Below, piece after piece: positions 16,136 to 25,353 of a stretch of 41,755 bases of DNA. The notes under the pieces are model-generated. The model was given only the letters and a program-made list of their open reading frames with translations. It searched no databases and was not told the origin of the DNA. The stretch comes from JBBSHE01 sp038253325 (GTDB taxonomy: Bacteria; Actinomycetota; Actinomycetes; Propionibacteriales; Nocardioidaceae). How positions within the stretch are numbered: position 1 is the stretch's first letter; every line of letters begins with the position of its first letter. The position numbers and the translations under genes were made by a program. Location: contig JBBSHE010000026.1 in the NCBI GenBank assembly GCA_038253325.1, positions 1 to 41,755 of the forward strand, given 5' to 3'.

Positions 16136-18093
16136 GGCAGCGCCGCCTTGACGATCGTGCCGTGCGGCTGGTTCTCGGTCACCCACAGGGTCCCGCGTAG
16201 CGCCGCGACCCGGTCCGCGAGGCCTTGGAGCCCTTGTCCCTGCGGATCTGCGTGCCCGACTCCACAATCCGCGACAGACACCAAGACCGCCGATCGCTCG
16301 GCCTGAACCGTGATCGACACGTCGTCAACGGCGGCGTGCTTCACCGCGTTGGCCACCGCCTCGGCGATGACGAACCAGGCGGCGCCCTCGATGCCCGGAG
16401 GGAAGCGCCGGTCGACGACGTCGTACCTGATGTTCAGAGGGATGCGACTGACCAGGTCGACCACCGCGGCGAGCAGACCACCTCCCGAGAGTGCCGCCGG
16501 TTGCAGCCCGCCGGCCAGGTCGCGCAGCTCCCGGACAGTGAGACCGATTTCGGCGACCGCGCGGCCCACCTCGTCACGAAGCACGTCCTGTTGCCCGTTG
16601 ACCTGGGCTGACTTGAGCTGAAGGGAAATGCCCAGCAGCCGTTGCTGCGCACCGTCGTGGAGGTCGCGCTCGATCCGCCTGCGCTCCTCGAGGTGTGCTG
16701 TGGCGAGCCTGGACCTCGACTCGCTGATCAACTCCACCTGCCGGGCCAGCTCGGCCCGCAGCGCGACGTTATGGATCTCGGCCGCGGCCTCGTGCGCCAC
16801 CGACTCGACCACGCTGCGGTCATTGTGGATGGAGTCGAACTCGATCTTCGCGGTGACGGCACCGTCTCGCCATACATCGACGGCGTGCGGTTCCGGGGCC
16901 ACCTCGCGCCCCTGCGACGTGACCCACGCGACGCCTTCGATCGGATACAGGACACGAGCCTTGGGATCGCGCAGAGCAGCCGTAAGGAGCGCATCGAGGT
17001 CGGGAGGCGCACCGGTCAATCCGGACCGGACAGTCTCGACGGCGTCGAACCGCTCGCGGTTGACCCGCCGCTCGACAGCCTTGCGTCCCCAGACGTAAGC
17101 AACCCGAGCCGCCCCTGCTCCTGCGAGCGTCGCGAGAATCGTCGGCAGCTGCGAGCCGGGGTCAATGGGCGTGGTACGGCTGACGACCAGGACCACGACG
17201 CCGAAGATGACGATCACGGCCGCCGATGCGATCGCGTAGGCGGCCGAGTCGGTGACGACGCGTTCGACGTCGTACAGCCGATAGCGCGTCACCGACAGGG
17301 CGGCACCGGCCGCGATCGTGACGGTGGCCGCGGTCATGAGATATCCCGCCACCTCGGAGTGACCGGCGTAAGACACGGCGAAGGATGCTATGACGCATGG
17401 GGCAAGGGGAAGGGCCCCCGCGACCAGCCACAGCAGCTGTTGTCGCGACTCTCCCCTCGCGCGCCGCCACGCCTGGACGAGCCCGACCGTCGAGGCGACC
17501 AGACACAGGCCGACGAGGATGATGGCCACAGCGGCCGCAGTGGCCATGGGACCGCTCAATGATTCGACTGCCCAAGGGCTGACGATCGTTTCGTACGGCG
17601 GATCGAGGTGGGTGGAGCGCAGCAGTGCCGCAACCTGGTAGACGAGACCCGACGCGACCGTCCACGGTGGGAGCGAGCGATGGAGCCGTGAGGACGGCCA
17701 CGCTGGAGGCGTGAATTGAAGGGCCAGCGCAAGGAACACGAACCACCACACGTAGCTCGAGTCACCAAGCGTTGCCGCAAGTGGACCAGCTGGCGTGTCC
17801 GGCCGCCAGCGGAGTGCCAGGTCGGCGTACCCATCGACGAGGCCGCTCCAGGCGAGCGCGGTCCCAAGCCCGAGGAATGCCCATCCCGCCCGCTGCTCAA
17901 ACGCCCGTCCGGTCAGCACGATGCCCACCAGCCAGCACGCGAGAGTCGCGACGACGAACGGTACGTCTGCAGTCGTGAGAAGGGCACCGGCTGAGGCGGG
18001 CCGCTCCAGAAGCGCGACGGTGGTAGCCGCGAAAAGCGCAGGAGTCAACGGCCAAGTCAGTGCTCTGACCAGCACCCGCGCCGTCGGCCCCAT
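16123..18093 (-). CDS. Membrane sensor histidine kinase (HisKA_3 type)
   Basis: A 656-residue kinase with an N-terminal membrane module of about eight to nine hydrophobic helices (residues 10-305), a linker with a GAF-like segment (about 345-445), a HisKA_3 dimerisation helix with phospho-acceptor H479 in RRRIERDLHDGAQQRL, and a HATPase domain (EAVANAVKHA N-box, VSVADCGVGHA and GQGLQGLADRV). This NarL-partner architecture (polytopic membrane sensor, no extracellular domain) resembles LiaS/DesK-like membrane-stress sensors; the signal is unknown. It is transcribed with the response regulator; a 136-bp gap separates it from the divergent membrane protein. Confidence 0.92.
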   Translation of the reverse strand: MGPTARVLVRALTWPLTPALFAATTVALLERPASAGALLTTADVPFVVATLACWLVGIVLTGRAFEQRAGWAFLGLGTALAWSGLVDGYADLALRWRPDTPAGPLAATLGDSSYVWWFVFLALALQFTPPAWPSSRLHRSLPPWTVASGLVYQVAALLRSTHLDPPYETIVSPWAVESLSGPMATAAAVAIILVGLCLVASTVGLVQAWRRARGESRQQLLWLVAGALPLAPCVIASFAVSYAGHSEVAGYLMTAATVTIAAGAALSVTRYRLYDVERVVTDSAAYAIASAAVIVIFGVVVLVVSRTTPIDPGSQLPTILATLAGAGAARVAYVWGRKAVERRVNRERFDAVETVRSGLTGAPPDLDALLTAALRDPKARVLYPIEGVAWVTSQGREVAPEPHAVDVWRDGAVTAKIEFDSIHNDRSVVESVAHEAAAEIHNVALRAELARQVELISESRSRLATAHLEERRRIERDLHDGAQQRLLGISLQLKSAQVNGQQDVLRDEVGRAVAEIGLTVRELRDLAGGLQPAALSGGGLLAAVVDLVSRIPLNIRYDVVDRRFPPGIEGAAWFVIAEAVANAVKHAAVDDVSITVQAERSAVLVSVADCGVGHADPQGQGLQGLADRVAALRGTLWVTENQPHGTIVKAALPCVS

Positions 18094-18229
18094 CGGGCCA
18101 TCGTGACAGGGATCACGCCTCTGGCACTCAGGGATAGCCCTGATTCGAAGACTGGTGCCTGCTCCGTCGTACGCACGTCACGGTGGGGGCGACGCTGGAC
18201 GGACAGCATCCCAACCACAAGGAGTCCAC

Positions 18230-18907
18230 ATGTCCATCACCCAGTCCGCACCGGCACCCGACGTCCGACTTTCGCCGTCTGGAGCGGCGCGCAAGGTCGC
18301 AGCTGTGGCATCCGCGCTGTTCGCGGTCGCACTCTTCATGACGGTGGCCAGCGTCAACGTCCCGCACGACCCGAGCGACACCGAGCTGCTGCAGTGGTGG
18401 CAGCAGTCGGGCAACCGCATGTCAGGATTCGTCTCAGGTCTTTCGGCGATCGCCGCCGCGACGCTGTTTGCCGTGGTCATGAACTACGTCCGCAGCGTGC
18501 GCCGCGCGGCGAAGGCACCGCAGTGGTTGGCGTTCGCCCGATCGATGGGAGCGGCGGTCACGGCCGTCTGGCTGGTCACGGGAGCCGCCCGGGCGTCCGT
18601 CGGCCATCTGGTTGACGTGATGGACGAGCCGCTCCCGGGCGTCGACGTCCTTCGGTTTGCCACCGCCTTCAATTACACGCTGCTCGGGCTTTCCGGGATG
18701 GCAGTCCTGGCGCTGAGCATTCTCGCGGTGTCCGTCGTCGTGCTGCGTACCCAGGCATTCGGACGATGGGTGGGGTACGTCGGCGTGGTTTGCGCCGTCA
18801 TCACCATGGCCGCCGTGATCGCCCAGCTCGGTGCCTACACGACGCCGTTGGCGATCCTGTGGGCGCTGTGCCTGGCGGTTGCCATCTGGCGCCAGCCCGA
18901 GAGCTGA
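18230..18907 (+). CDS. Six-helix membrane protein, function unknown
   Basis: A 225-residue integral membrane protein. After a short polar N-terminus come hydrophobic helices at about 22-44, 62-82, 97-120, 138-168, 176-196 and 202-220. The first loop carries VNVPHDPSDTELLQWWQQSGNRMSG, a pattern like DUF4386-type proteins, though I cannot assign it firmly. The Shine-Dalgarno AAGGAG sits five bases before the ATG. It is divergent from the two-component genes and shares their upstream region, so it may be controlled by them (inference). Confidence 0.8.
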   Translation: MSITQSAPAPDVRLSPSGAARKVAAVASALFAVALFMTVASVNVPHDPSDTELLQWWQQSGNRMSGFVSGLSAIAAATLFAVVMNYVRSVRRAAKAPQWLAFARSMGAAVTAVWLVTGAARASVGHLVDVMDEPLPGVDVLRFATAFNYTLLGLSGMAVLALSILAVSVVVLRTQAFGRWVGYVGVVCAVITMAAVIAQLGAYTTPLAILWALCLAVAIWRQPES

Positions 18908-19048
18908 GCCCGCGCGCCCAGATCAACCTCGTCGAGGACCGTTGCGGTCGTCTTCTGAAAGTTGTGGGACGTGATCGATCCGAGAGCGTGCGACATCGAG
19001 AGTGTGAGGAGGGCGCGTGCCTGGGCGGCGGTCGCCTATCGTCGGGGC

Positions 19049-20140
19049 ATGGAGCCGCATCACCTGACGAGGGCCGATGCGCGCCGGATCGCGATCCAGG
19101 CGCAGTTGTTGGACGAGCCCCGTCCGACCGATGTGCTCGAGGTGGTGCGGCACCTGACCTTGGTGCAGATCAACCCGACGAGACCCATCGCGCCGAGCGC
19201 CGACCTCCTGCTGTGGAGCCGCCTCGGCTCCTCGTACTCGCCGCACGACCTGACCCAGCTGGTCGACGACGGCCCGCTGATCGAGTACAAGATGACCGTC
19301 CGGCCGAGCGAGTACATCTCACTGATCCGCGCCGACATGGCCGACTGGCCGGGGCGTGGCCAGCTGCGCGAGTGGCAGTACGACAATGCGGACTGGGTGC
19401 GGGCCAACGACGCCTGCCGCCGTGACATCCTCGAGCGGCTGCGCCAGGACGGCCCACTCGCGGCGCGCGAACTCCCCGACACCTGCGCGGTGCCATGGAA
19501 GTCCTCGGGCTGGACGAACGACAAGAACGTGCTGCGCCTGCTCGAGTTCATGGTCTACCGCGGCGAGGTCGCCACCGTGGGCCGCGAGGGCGGGGAACGC
19601 ATGTGGGACCTCGCCGAGCGCGTCTACCCCGACCACCCGATCGTGCCATCGGACGAGGCGAAGCGGATCCGCGACGAGCAGCGGCTGCGGTCGCTCGGCA
19701 TCGCCCGCTCCAAGGGACCAGTGTGCGGCGTCGAGCCCAGCGACGCCGGCGACGCCGGCGAACCCGCCGTCGTCGAGGGTGTCCGCGGCCAATGGCGCAT
19801 CGACCCCGCCCTGCTCGAAAAGTCCTTCACCGGCCGCGCCGCTCTGTTATCACCGTTCGACCGGGTCATCTCCGATCGCAAACGGATGCTTGATCTCTTC
19901 GGGTTCGACTACCAGCTCGAGATGTTCAAGCCCGTCGCCCAACGCCGTTGGGGCTACTACGCGCTCCCGATCCTGTACGGCGCCGAGTTCGTCGGCAAGC
20001 TTGACGCCACCGCCAACCGCGACACCGGCACCCTCGAAATCCACGCGCTCTACGAGGACGCGCCCTTCAACAAGCGGATGAGGAGCGCCGTCGACGAGGA
20101 GATCGACGACCTGGCGGACTGGCTCGGCCTGCGCGCCTGA
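19049..20140 (+). CDS. YcaQ/AlkX-like winged-helix DNA glycosylase-family protein
   Basis: A 363-residue protein of the HTH_42 family (YcaQ/AlkX interstrand-crosslink glycosylases and the AlkZ relatives). Visible: LTRADARRIAIQAQ and the VQINP motif (Q40-I41-N42), then the middle winged-helix repeats (RRDILERLRQDGPLAARELPD, VLRLLEFMVYRGEVATVGREGGERMWDLAERVYP) and the C-terminal LLSPFDRVISDRKRMLDLFGFDYQLEMFKP block. Family enzymes use Q-x-D or Q-x-Q in the catalytic position; here the third residue reads Asn. The ATG at 19049 fits the family start. A weak hairpin (20143-20147 with 20154-20158) follows. It is the last gene before the attR repeat. Confidence 0.82.
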   Translation: MEPHHLTRADARRIAIQAQLLDEPRPTDVLEVVRHLTLVQINPTRPIAPSADLLLWSRLGSSYSPHDLTQLVDDGPLIEYKMTVRPSEYISLIRADMADWPGRGQLREWQYDNADWVRANDACRRDILERLRQDGPLAARELPDTCAVPWKSSGWTNDKNVLRLLEFMVYRGEVATVGREGGERMWDLAERVYPDHPIVPSDEAKRIRDEQRLRSLGIARSKGPVCGVEPSDAGDAGEPAVVEGVRGQWRIDPALLEKSFTGRAALLSPFDRVISDRKRMLDLFGFDYQLEMFKPVAQRRWGYYALPILYGAEFVGKLDATANRDTGTLEIHALYEDAPFNKRMRSAVDEEIDDLADWLGLRA

Positions 20141-20222
20141 CCGACCCTCGTCGGGGTCCTGCCGCGGTCGACGAGGTGGAAGAGACCCCAGATCGCACAT
20201 AAGCCAGCGGGGTTCGTTGGGC

Positions 20223-20255
20223 CAGCGGGTTCGGGGCTCAGTCCCTGATGGCGCA
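20223..20255 (+). repeat. attR-type partial copy of the tRNA-Lys 3' end
   Basis: CAGCGGGTTCGGGG, then (one base substituted and one lost) AGTCCCTGATGGCGCA, matches tRNA-Lys 14621-14654 in the same orientation. It cannot fold as a full tRNA because the 5' half is missing. Just upstream (20203-20216) is a shorter similar stretch, GCCAGCGGGGTTCG, giving a near-tandem duplication. Apart from this, bases 20141-20318 contain no gene. Confidence 0.8.
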
Positions 20256-20318
20256 TCGGATTCGAGTCATCCGTTCGAGACATGAGAACCTTCAGACCAC
20301 CGCCGGTTGGAGAGAAGC

Positions 20319-21410
20319 TTAAGAGGTTGAGCCCTTGATCAGTCGCCGCGCGCTCTGCTTCATAAGCAGGCGCATCTGCGCGTCCACGAGCCGTAGCCTG
20401 ATCGGCAGCAGCGAGCGCCGCTTGTTCTGCTGGGCGAGTTCGCGGGCACGACCCCAACGGCGGGCGAGCTGATGAAGGAGCCTGAGCTCGAACAACGCCG
20501 GGTACGTCGATGAGCCGTAGTAGCCGCGCAAGAGCTGATTCTCCAGTCCTCGCCGCAGCCTGGAGGCAGGGCGAGCGACGATCTCAGGAGCGAAGCGGAT
20601 GGAGCCGGACATTTGAACGACGAAGCGAACGAGGTCGTCTTCCGGAGGGCCGACTGCACGCAGAGCTGGATCGAGACCGACTGTCGACCCGTCGTCGGCG
20701 AGAAGGATGTTTCCTGGGCCGAAGTCACCATGCAGCCACACCTGTGGGGATGCCACCTCGACCCGCGGGAACTCCTCTAAGGTGCGCGCCACCTCATCGG
20801 GCAGCGAGAGTCCCGCGGGTTCCAGCTTCTCCGCGGCCACCCCCCGGACCTTCTGCGCTTCCTCTCTCAGATCGATGGTCCGGGGCGGGAAGCTTTCCAG
20901 GGCGTGAACGTGTCGAAGGAACTCCGCTCCGGTGGCGAGGCCGTTGAGCAGCGCTGCGGGTCGGAGCGCACTGCCGTAGTTCAACAACTCTCTGGTCGTC
21001 CGGCCGGGTACGTACTCCATCGCGAGCGCCCCAATCTCGGGCAGATAGGCCACCGGGGCAGGGACTCGAGATGGCCCGCGGAAGCCTTGGAAGTGGGCGT
21101 GCAGCCGCGTCAGAGCTTGGAACTCCTGTTCAGCACTGACCGGACTGTCGAGGTCGTCCTGAACCCATAGGGTGTGTGGCTGCTTGACCACCCATTGAGA
21201 GAGACCTCCAATGGCAGTCGGCGCCCCCACGACGAAGATGTTGGACCGACCGGCAATCCGTTGGCGCTCGACTGCCAACGGGACGCCCTCGCCCGTCGGT
21301 GCATCGAGCGCGCGGGCCAGGGCGGTGATGACAGTCTCGATCGCGTCCGCACTTGCACGTGCCGACCAAGGCGATGAGCTGTGACGGTCACGCCGTGAAC
21401 CTCCGCTCAT
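20319..21410 (-). CDS. APH-like phosphotransferase in a surface-polymer locus
   Basis: A 363-residue protein with a choline/aminoglycoside phosphotransferase fold. Nucleotide-binding lysine in WVVKQ (K76), hinge ALAMEYVPG, catalytic loop WLHGDFGPGNILL (H227, D229, N234) and a metal-binding Asp in VGLDP (D247). The C-terminal 70 residues are strongly basic (RLRRGLENQLLRGYYG to RRLIKGSTS). Substrates of this fold include sugars, amino sugars, choline and small alcohols. The start overlaps the upstream gene's stop by four bases (21407-21410), so it is coupled to the kinase fusion. The setting suggests it phosphorylates a precursor or polymer terminus rather than an antibiotic (inference). Confidence 0.8.
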   Translation of the reverse strand: MSGGSRRDRHSSSPWSARASADAIETVITALARALDAPTGEGVPLAVERQRIAGRSNIFVVGAPTAIGGLSQWVVKQPHTLWVQDDLDSPVSAEQEFQALTRLHAHFQGFRGPSRVPAPVAYLPEIGALAMEYVPGRTTRELLNYGSALRPAALLNGLATGAEFLRHVHALESFPPRTIDLREEAQKVRGVAAEKLEPAGLSLPDEVARTLEEFPRVEVASPQVWLHGDFGPGNILLADDGSTVGLDPALRAVGPPEDDLVRFVVQMSGSIRFAPEIVARPASRLRRGLENQLLRGYYGSSTYPALFELRLLHQLARRWGRARELAQQNKRRSLLPIRLRLVDAQMRLLMKQSARRLIKGSTS

Positions 21411-22699
21411 CGCATCCCTCGCCAGGCAGCGATGACCACCTGCTGACCGAGCACCTCCGCCGGATCCGTTCCGTCGAGTCGAATCAGGCCGAAGCGAGGC
21501 ACCTGTTCGTCGTACAGCCGCGACATCGCCAGGAGCTCCTCAGGAGTTTGGTCCTGCCGGCGGGCGTAGGCGACGTCGCTCGGTACCGCGACCAAGAAGC
21601 CCACATCGGGCTTCGGGCTCAGGAAGCGGAACACGGCGCGCTGCCACCTGATGTCGAAGTCCCGGTTGAGTCCGTAGTGGAAATCGAGCTTCACCGCTGA
21701 ATCGGGACTGAATCGATCGAAGATGAGCACCTTCGTGCCGCGACGCGGAACCAGCACGTACCGCCAGAGGCTCACTGCGTTGGCAGCGACGACCGATGAC
21801 ATCCAAAGGTGTCGGCCGAGTCGATGGTCGATGCACGCAGCTGGTACGAGAGGATCCCGCGGCCGAGGAGTCTCCGCAGCCTTCGGGTCATCTCGGATAC
21901 TTTCGCCGGCGTGGTCCAATACCGGCAAAGCGCGGCGCAGCTTCGAGGCGGTCTTGAACCCCGCCCACTGCACCTGGGCAGCGACGCCGAGGTGCTCGAG
22001 GGCATCGAGCAGCCCGGTCACCTGAGTGCTTTTCCCTGACCCGTCGAGCCCGGAGAACGAGACAACGGCCGGTCGCCAGTCTCGGGGACGGGCATCCAGA
22101 AAGATTCTTCCCTTGGCACGGAGGGATCCACCGTGCACCCAGACCGCGGTCAAGCCAGCCGCTCTCGCGGGGGCAGACAGCGGTCGGCTTGCCTGATGAG
22201 CGCGGCGCAGAAGGCGCAGGGCACCAACCATTCCGAGGGCGCGTGCGTGCTGTTCCGCGGCGGTCCAGGCTTGGGGGTCACGCTCCAATGCACCGGAGAC
22301 TCGGGCACGCACCTTACCGGTGATCCGGCCGCGACGGGTGACCATCCCCCGGGCGGCCAGCAACAGGACGGTGGCAGGACTGGGGCGCGCGAGGTTTCGG
22401 TAGCCGGGGATGGGCTCGGCGTCTTGGAGCAGATGGTCCGACGTGGCTGACCCCCACCGGTCGAGAGAGGACAGGTCGACTCCGTAGACGGACGTCCCGT
22501 CGAACCTGGCCCAAGACTTCCGCCACAGCAAGAATCCGGCCGCGGACAGCCACGCGGTGATGGCGGTGTGATCGTCACCGGCCGCGAGCAGGTCGAGATC
22601 ACGCCCGGTCGGCGGAGGCGAACCGACGACGAGGACTGGATGGGTGACGATGGCGTCGATCGCCGCCGCGATCTCCGCGCCGACCGGCATGCCGCTCAT
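21407..22699 (-). CDS. Nucleotidyltransferase-like / thymidylate-kinase-like fusion protein
   Basis: A 430-residue two-part protein. The N-terminus has a Pol-beta-type nucleotidyltransferase signature: VLVVGSPPPTGRDLDLL with GS at 26-27 and D34/D36, and a possible third acid in VYGVDL. From about residue 208 a P-loop kinase domain follows: VVSFSGLDGSGKST (P-loop 217-225), VLIFDRFSPDSAV as the DR motif of TMK-like enzymes, and FLVAVPSDVAYARR with RQDQTPEELL as a lid-like region. Housekeeping thymidylate kinases are about 200-220 residues and lack the front domain. The context (flippase, APH-like kinase, CDP-type polymerase) suggests activation or phosphorylation of a glycan building block. Substrate unknown. 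Confidence 0.75.
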   Translation of the reverse strand: MSGMPVGAEIAAAIDAIVTHPVLVVGSPPPTGRDLDLLAAGDDHTAITAWLSAAGFLLWRKSWARFDGTSVYGVDLSSLDRWGSATSDHLLQDAEPIPGYRNLARPSPATVLLLAARGMVTRRGRITGKVRARVSGALERDPQAWTAAEQHARALGMVGALRLLRRAHQASRPLSAPARAAGLTAVWVHGGSLRAKGRIFLDARPRDWRPAVVSFSGLDGSGKSTQVTGLLDALEHLGVAAQVQWAGFKTASKLRRALPVLDHAGESIRDDPKAAETPRPRDPLVPAACIDHRLGRHLWMSSVVAANAVSLWRYVLVPRRGTKVLIFDRFSPDSAVKLDFHYGLNRDFDIRWQRAVFRFLSPKPDVGFLVAVPSDVAYARRQDQTPEELLAMSRLYDEQVPRFGLIRLDGTDPAEVLGQQVVIAAWRGMR

Positions 22700-22810
22700 C
22701 CAGGCTCTCCTGTGTCACCTCATGTCGGGTCGGCGTGCTTGACGCTCCACCGAGCGGACACGGTAGCAGTTGGCGCCCCTCGACCCGCCCGAAATCAGCC
22801 GAAAGGGCGA

Positions 22811-24190
22811 TCAGCCGGGGATGCGACTTAGGAGGGACAGCCTGGGACGCAACGTGGCATGGGTCGAGATCGACAGTCGCCGGCGCGCGGCCAACCAGCT
22901 GGCTGAATAGTGAAGCGTTGCTATCACCATCGACGAGGCGGCCAGGCCAGTGACCCCCCAGATCACGGAGCACATCGCGCCGGATGCCACCCGAGCTGCC
23001 ACCCCACACCAGTTGATGACGGCGACGTCCCCTTCATGGTGGGCCATCGAGAGCGTCGTCGCTGACAGGCCGCTGATCGAGTTGAGGAGATATCCGGTCG
23101 TGAGGAACATGAGCGCAGGTGCCGCCGCCTTGAATCCGGCACCGAAGACGATGCTGAGGATCAGACCAGGGGCCACGAGAATCGGCAGCCAAAGGACACC
23201 GCAGACCGCTGATGCCACCGTGGCTGCGGTCCTCACCAATGCTTCGAGCTGACGGCGGTCTTCCTTCTTGGCGAGCCGCGCCAGGGCGGGGCTGAAGACC
23301 ACCTGCAGCGCCGTACTGGGAACGAGCAGCAGGCTCCCGATCCGTAGGCTTGCGGCATACAGCGACGTGGCTCCCGCGGTCAGGACGGCTCCGGCAACCC
23401 ACAGCTCCACCGTCGAGTTGAGGAAACCCCCGGTCTGGCTGACAGCGAACCGCCAGTCCCGCTTCACGACCGACCTCAGGTCCTGCCACGTTCGGTTCGG
23501 CCCCTCTCCGTGCGGCATGCTGCGACGGAGCATCCACCACGACCACGCGAGAGGCATCAAGAAACCTGCCGCTGTGCCGGCGAGTACGCCGGGCAGCCCA
23601 GAGTCAGGCGCCAGCCAGGCGACAAGCAGGACACAGAGTGCTTGAGCGAGCACGATGAGTGCTCCTCCTGACCGGCCCGTCAGCATGCTCGCCGCGCGGA
23701 CATGACCGAGGCCGCGCAAGAAGTTCGCGCTCACCTTTTGATAGCCGGCGAAAAAGACCAGCAGTCCACTCAGCGCCGCGGTCGCGATGCCGCGGGCGTC
23801 GCTACCACGCCAGAGCAGGATCCCCCCTGCCGTTGCCGCAGCGGCAATCGGCAGGGGAATGAGCAACACCGCCCGTACTCCCCGGCGCAGGTGCCCCAAC
23901 GTCTCGAGGCTGTCCGCACTTGCTGCCTCGCGAAGTCCGGCTCGGTGTACGCCCATCAAGGCGAGCTGCCCGACGAGCGTCGTCAGGTTCACCAGAACGG
24001 CGAAGTAGCCGAAGTCAGAGGTGCCGAGCATTCGGGCCGCAACGATGTTGAGGCCCAGGAAGCTGCCGATCGAGAGGAAGTACGAGGGTACGAAATACAT
24101 CAAGGAGCCGAACAGGGACATCTGCCTGCGGCCGGCACCTGCTACCCGCAAAGCCGAACCCGTCCGCTCCGAGGCGTGCTTCCCCACCAC
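22811..24190 (-). CDS. Polysaccharide flippase (MOP/Wzx-like)
   Basis: A multi-helix membrane protein of about 459 residues in the polysaccharide-export (Wzx/RfbX-like) family, which moves lipid-linked glycans across the membrane. About 12-14 helices are seen, starting MSLFGSLMYFVPSYFLSIGSFLGLNIVAARML, followed by the family-typical GTSDFGYFAVLVNLTTLVGQLALMGVHRAGLREAA. Start choice is uncertain: the frame opens at 24346, but the first 52 residues are polar and low-quality, so I use the GTG at 24190; the ATG at 24121 is also possible. An 111-bp gap separates it from the kinase fusion. Bases 24191-24443 upstream show no other gene. Confidence 0.8.
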   Translation of the reverse strand: MVGKHASERTGSALRVAGAGRRQMSLFGSLMYFVPSYFLSIGSFLGLNIVAARMLGTSDFGYFAVLVNLTTLVGQLALMGVHRAGLREAASADSLETLGHLRRGVRAVLLIPLPIAAAATAGGILLWRGSDARGIATAALSGLLVFFAGYQKVSANFLRGLGHVRAASMLTGRSGGALIVLAQALCVLLVAWLAPDSGLPGVLAGTAAGFLMPLAWSWWMLRRSMPHGEGPNRTWQDLRSVVKRDWRFAVSQTGGFLNSTVELWVAGAVLTAGATSLYAASLRIGSLLLVPSTALQVVFSPALARLAKKEDRRQLEALVRTAATVASAVCGVLWLPILVAPGLILSIVFGAGFKAAAPALMFLTTGYLLNSISGLSATTLSMAHHEGDVAVINWCGVAARVASGAMCSVIWGVTGLAASSMVIATLHYSASWLAARRRLSISTHATLRPRLSLLSRIPG

Positions 24191-24443
24191 CGGCTCGCTC
24201 TCTCTCTTCCGCCGCTCGACGTCGCCTCCCGCTTCACGATGCGCACGGTCGGGTTCGCGAACTCCGGGTGGAAGCGCTCGCTGCCACCCGGCCACACCCA
24301 AATGGGACCTATCAGCGTAGCCGGAACCAGGTCCGACTTCGGGCATACTCCGGTGGCGCAGGCGTCAAGGATCGTGGTGACCGGGTAGGACCAGGAGCGC
24401 CCGTGCGCATCGACTTCTGAGCGCCGGGAGCCCCGGGCTCGAC

Positions 24444-25157
24444 TCAGGATGCCGTCTCGAGAGCCTTGGCACGTGCCTCCAACAAGGCCACAGCCAGCTG
24501 CTCGTCCCCCGGTAGCGTCACCTTGAGATTTGCCGGCTCGCCCAGCACCGTCGCCACCGCGATGCCGGCAGATTGCACGAGCGTGGTCTCGTCGATGAAC
24601 GTCTCAGGCCCTCGCGGGTCGTTCCGCTCGTAAGCCTGCTGAAACAGCTGACGTCGTGCACCGTGCGGGGTCTGGGATCTGTACAGACCGGTACGGTCCA
24701 AGATCCCGACGATCCGACCATCGACCAGTCGACGCATGCTTTCGGGCACCGCTACAACCGGTACCGCGGCACCATGTGCGCGCGCCGCTTCGGCGACGCG
24801 ATCGACCAAGCTTGCGGTGACAAGGGGCCGTGCCCCGTCGTGAATGAGGACGACCTCACCGTCGGTGGCATCGAACCCGGCGGCAACCGAGTCCTGTCTG
24901 CGGAGTCCACCGGGGACCACGACGGCTCCGACTTCGCTCAGCCACGGCTCGTTGGCCAGAGCCTCAGTTCGTTCGGGATGGGCGACGACGATGATCCGCC
25001 GGACCGTGCGGGCCGCGGCGACGGCGTGGACGGTCCATGCCAACAGCGGCAGGCCGCGTACTTCGATCAGCAGTTTGTCCGGACCACCCATTCGGGTGCT
25101 GACGCCTGCGGCCAAGACGATTGCGTCAGCGAAGGGCTCGCCATCAAAGAACACCAT
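24444..25157 (-). CDS. IspD/TarI-like cytidylyltransferase
   Basis: A 237-residue CTP-dependent nucleotidyltransferase. N-terminal signature ADAIVLAAGVSTRMGGPDKLL, GGLRRQDSV, the metal-site stretch VVLIHDGARPLV, RSQTPHGARRQLFQQAY and GEPANLKVTLPGD complete the family pattern. IspD makes CDP-methylerythritol for isoprenoids; the close relatives TarI and Bcs1-type enzymes make CDP-ribitol for wall teichoic acid. No ispF lies beside it, but a CDP-alditol polymerase gene sits 1.6 kb away, so a CDP-alditol role is favoured by context only. The ATG at 25157 follows GGGAG; the frame is open 85 codons further upstream without homology. Confidence 0.85.
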   Translation of the reverse strand: MVFFDGEPFADAIVLAAGVSTRMGGPDKLLIEVRGLPLLAWTVHAVAAARTVRRIIVVAHPERTEALANEPWLSEVGAVVVPGGLRRQDSVAAGFDATDGEVVLIHDGARPLVTASLVDRVAEAARAHGAAVPVVAVPESMRRLVDGRIVGILDRTGLYRSQTPHGARRQLFQQAYERNDPRGPETFIDETTLVQSAGIAVATVLGEPANLKVTLPGDEQLAVALLEARAKALETAS

Positions 25158-25353
25158 TAGCTCCCGTTGATTGCGCTTGCACGCCTTTGGTGCGGTTGCA
25201 TAGCCACAACCATGACAGAGACGCGGCCCGCGCCGCAGACGATGAGACATATTGGCTTTGGGATCCGGACATGTGCCGTTGTCACGAATGTCATCTCTAG
25301 AGTGGGCCGATGACATCGCACCGCCAGTGCACATCCACGTCGGTCGATGTCGG

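Noticed and set aside
20203..20216. A possible third copy of the att core
   Set aside because: Only about 14 bases match (GCCAGCGGGGTTCG); it is more simply a local near-tandem duplication beside the real partial copy.
20223..20255. A second tRNA-Lys gene
   Set aside because: Only the 3' half is present; there is no acceptor 5' strand, D-arm or anticodon loop, and one base of the T-loop region is missing.
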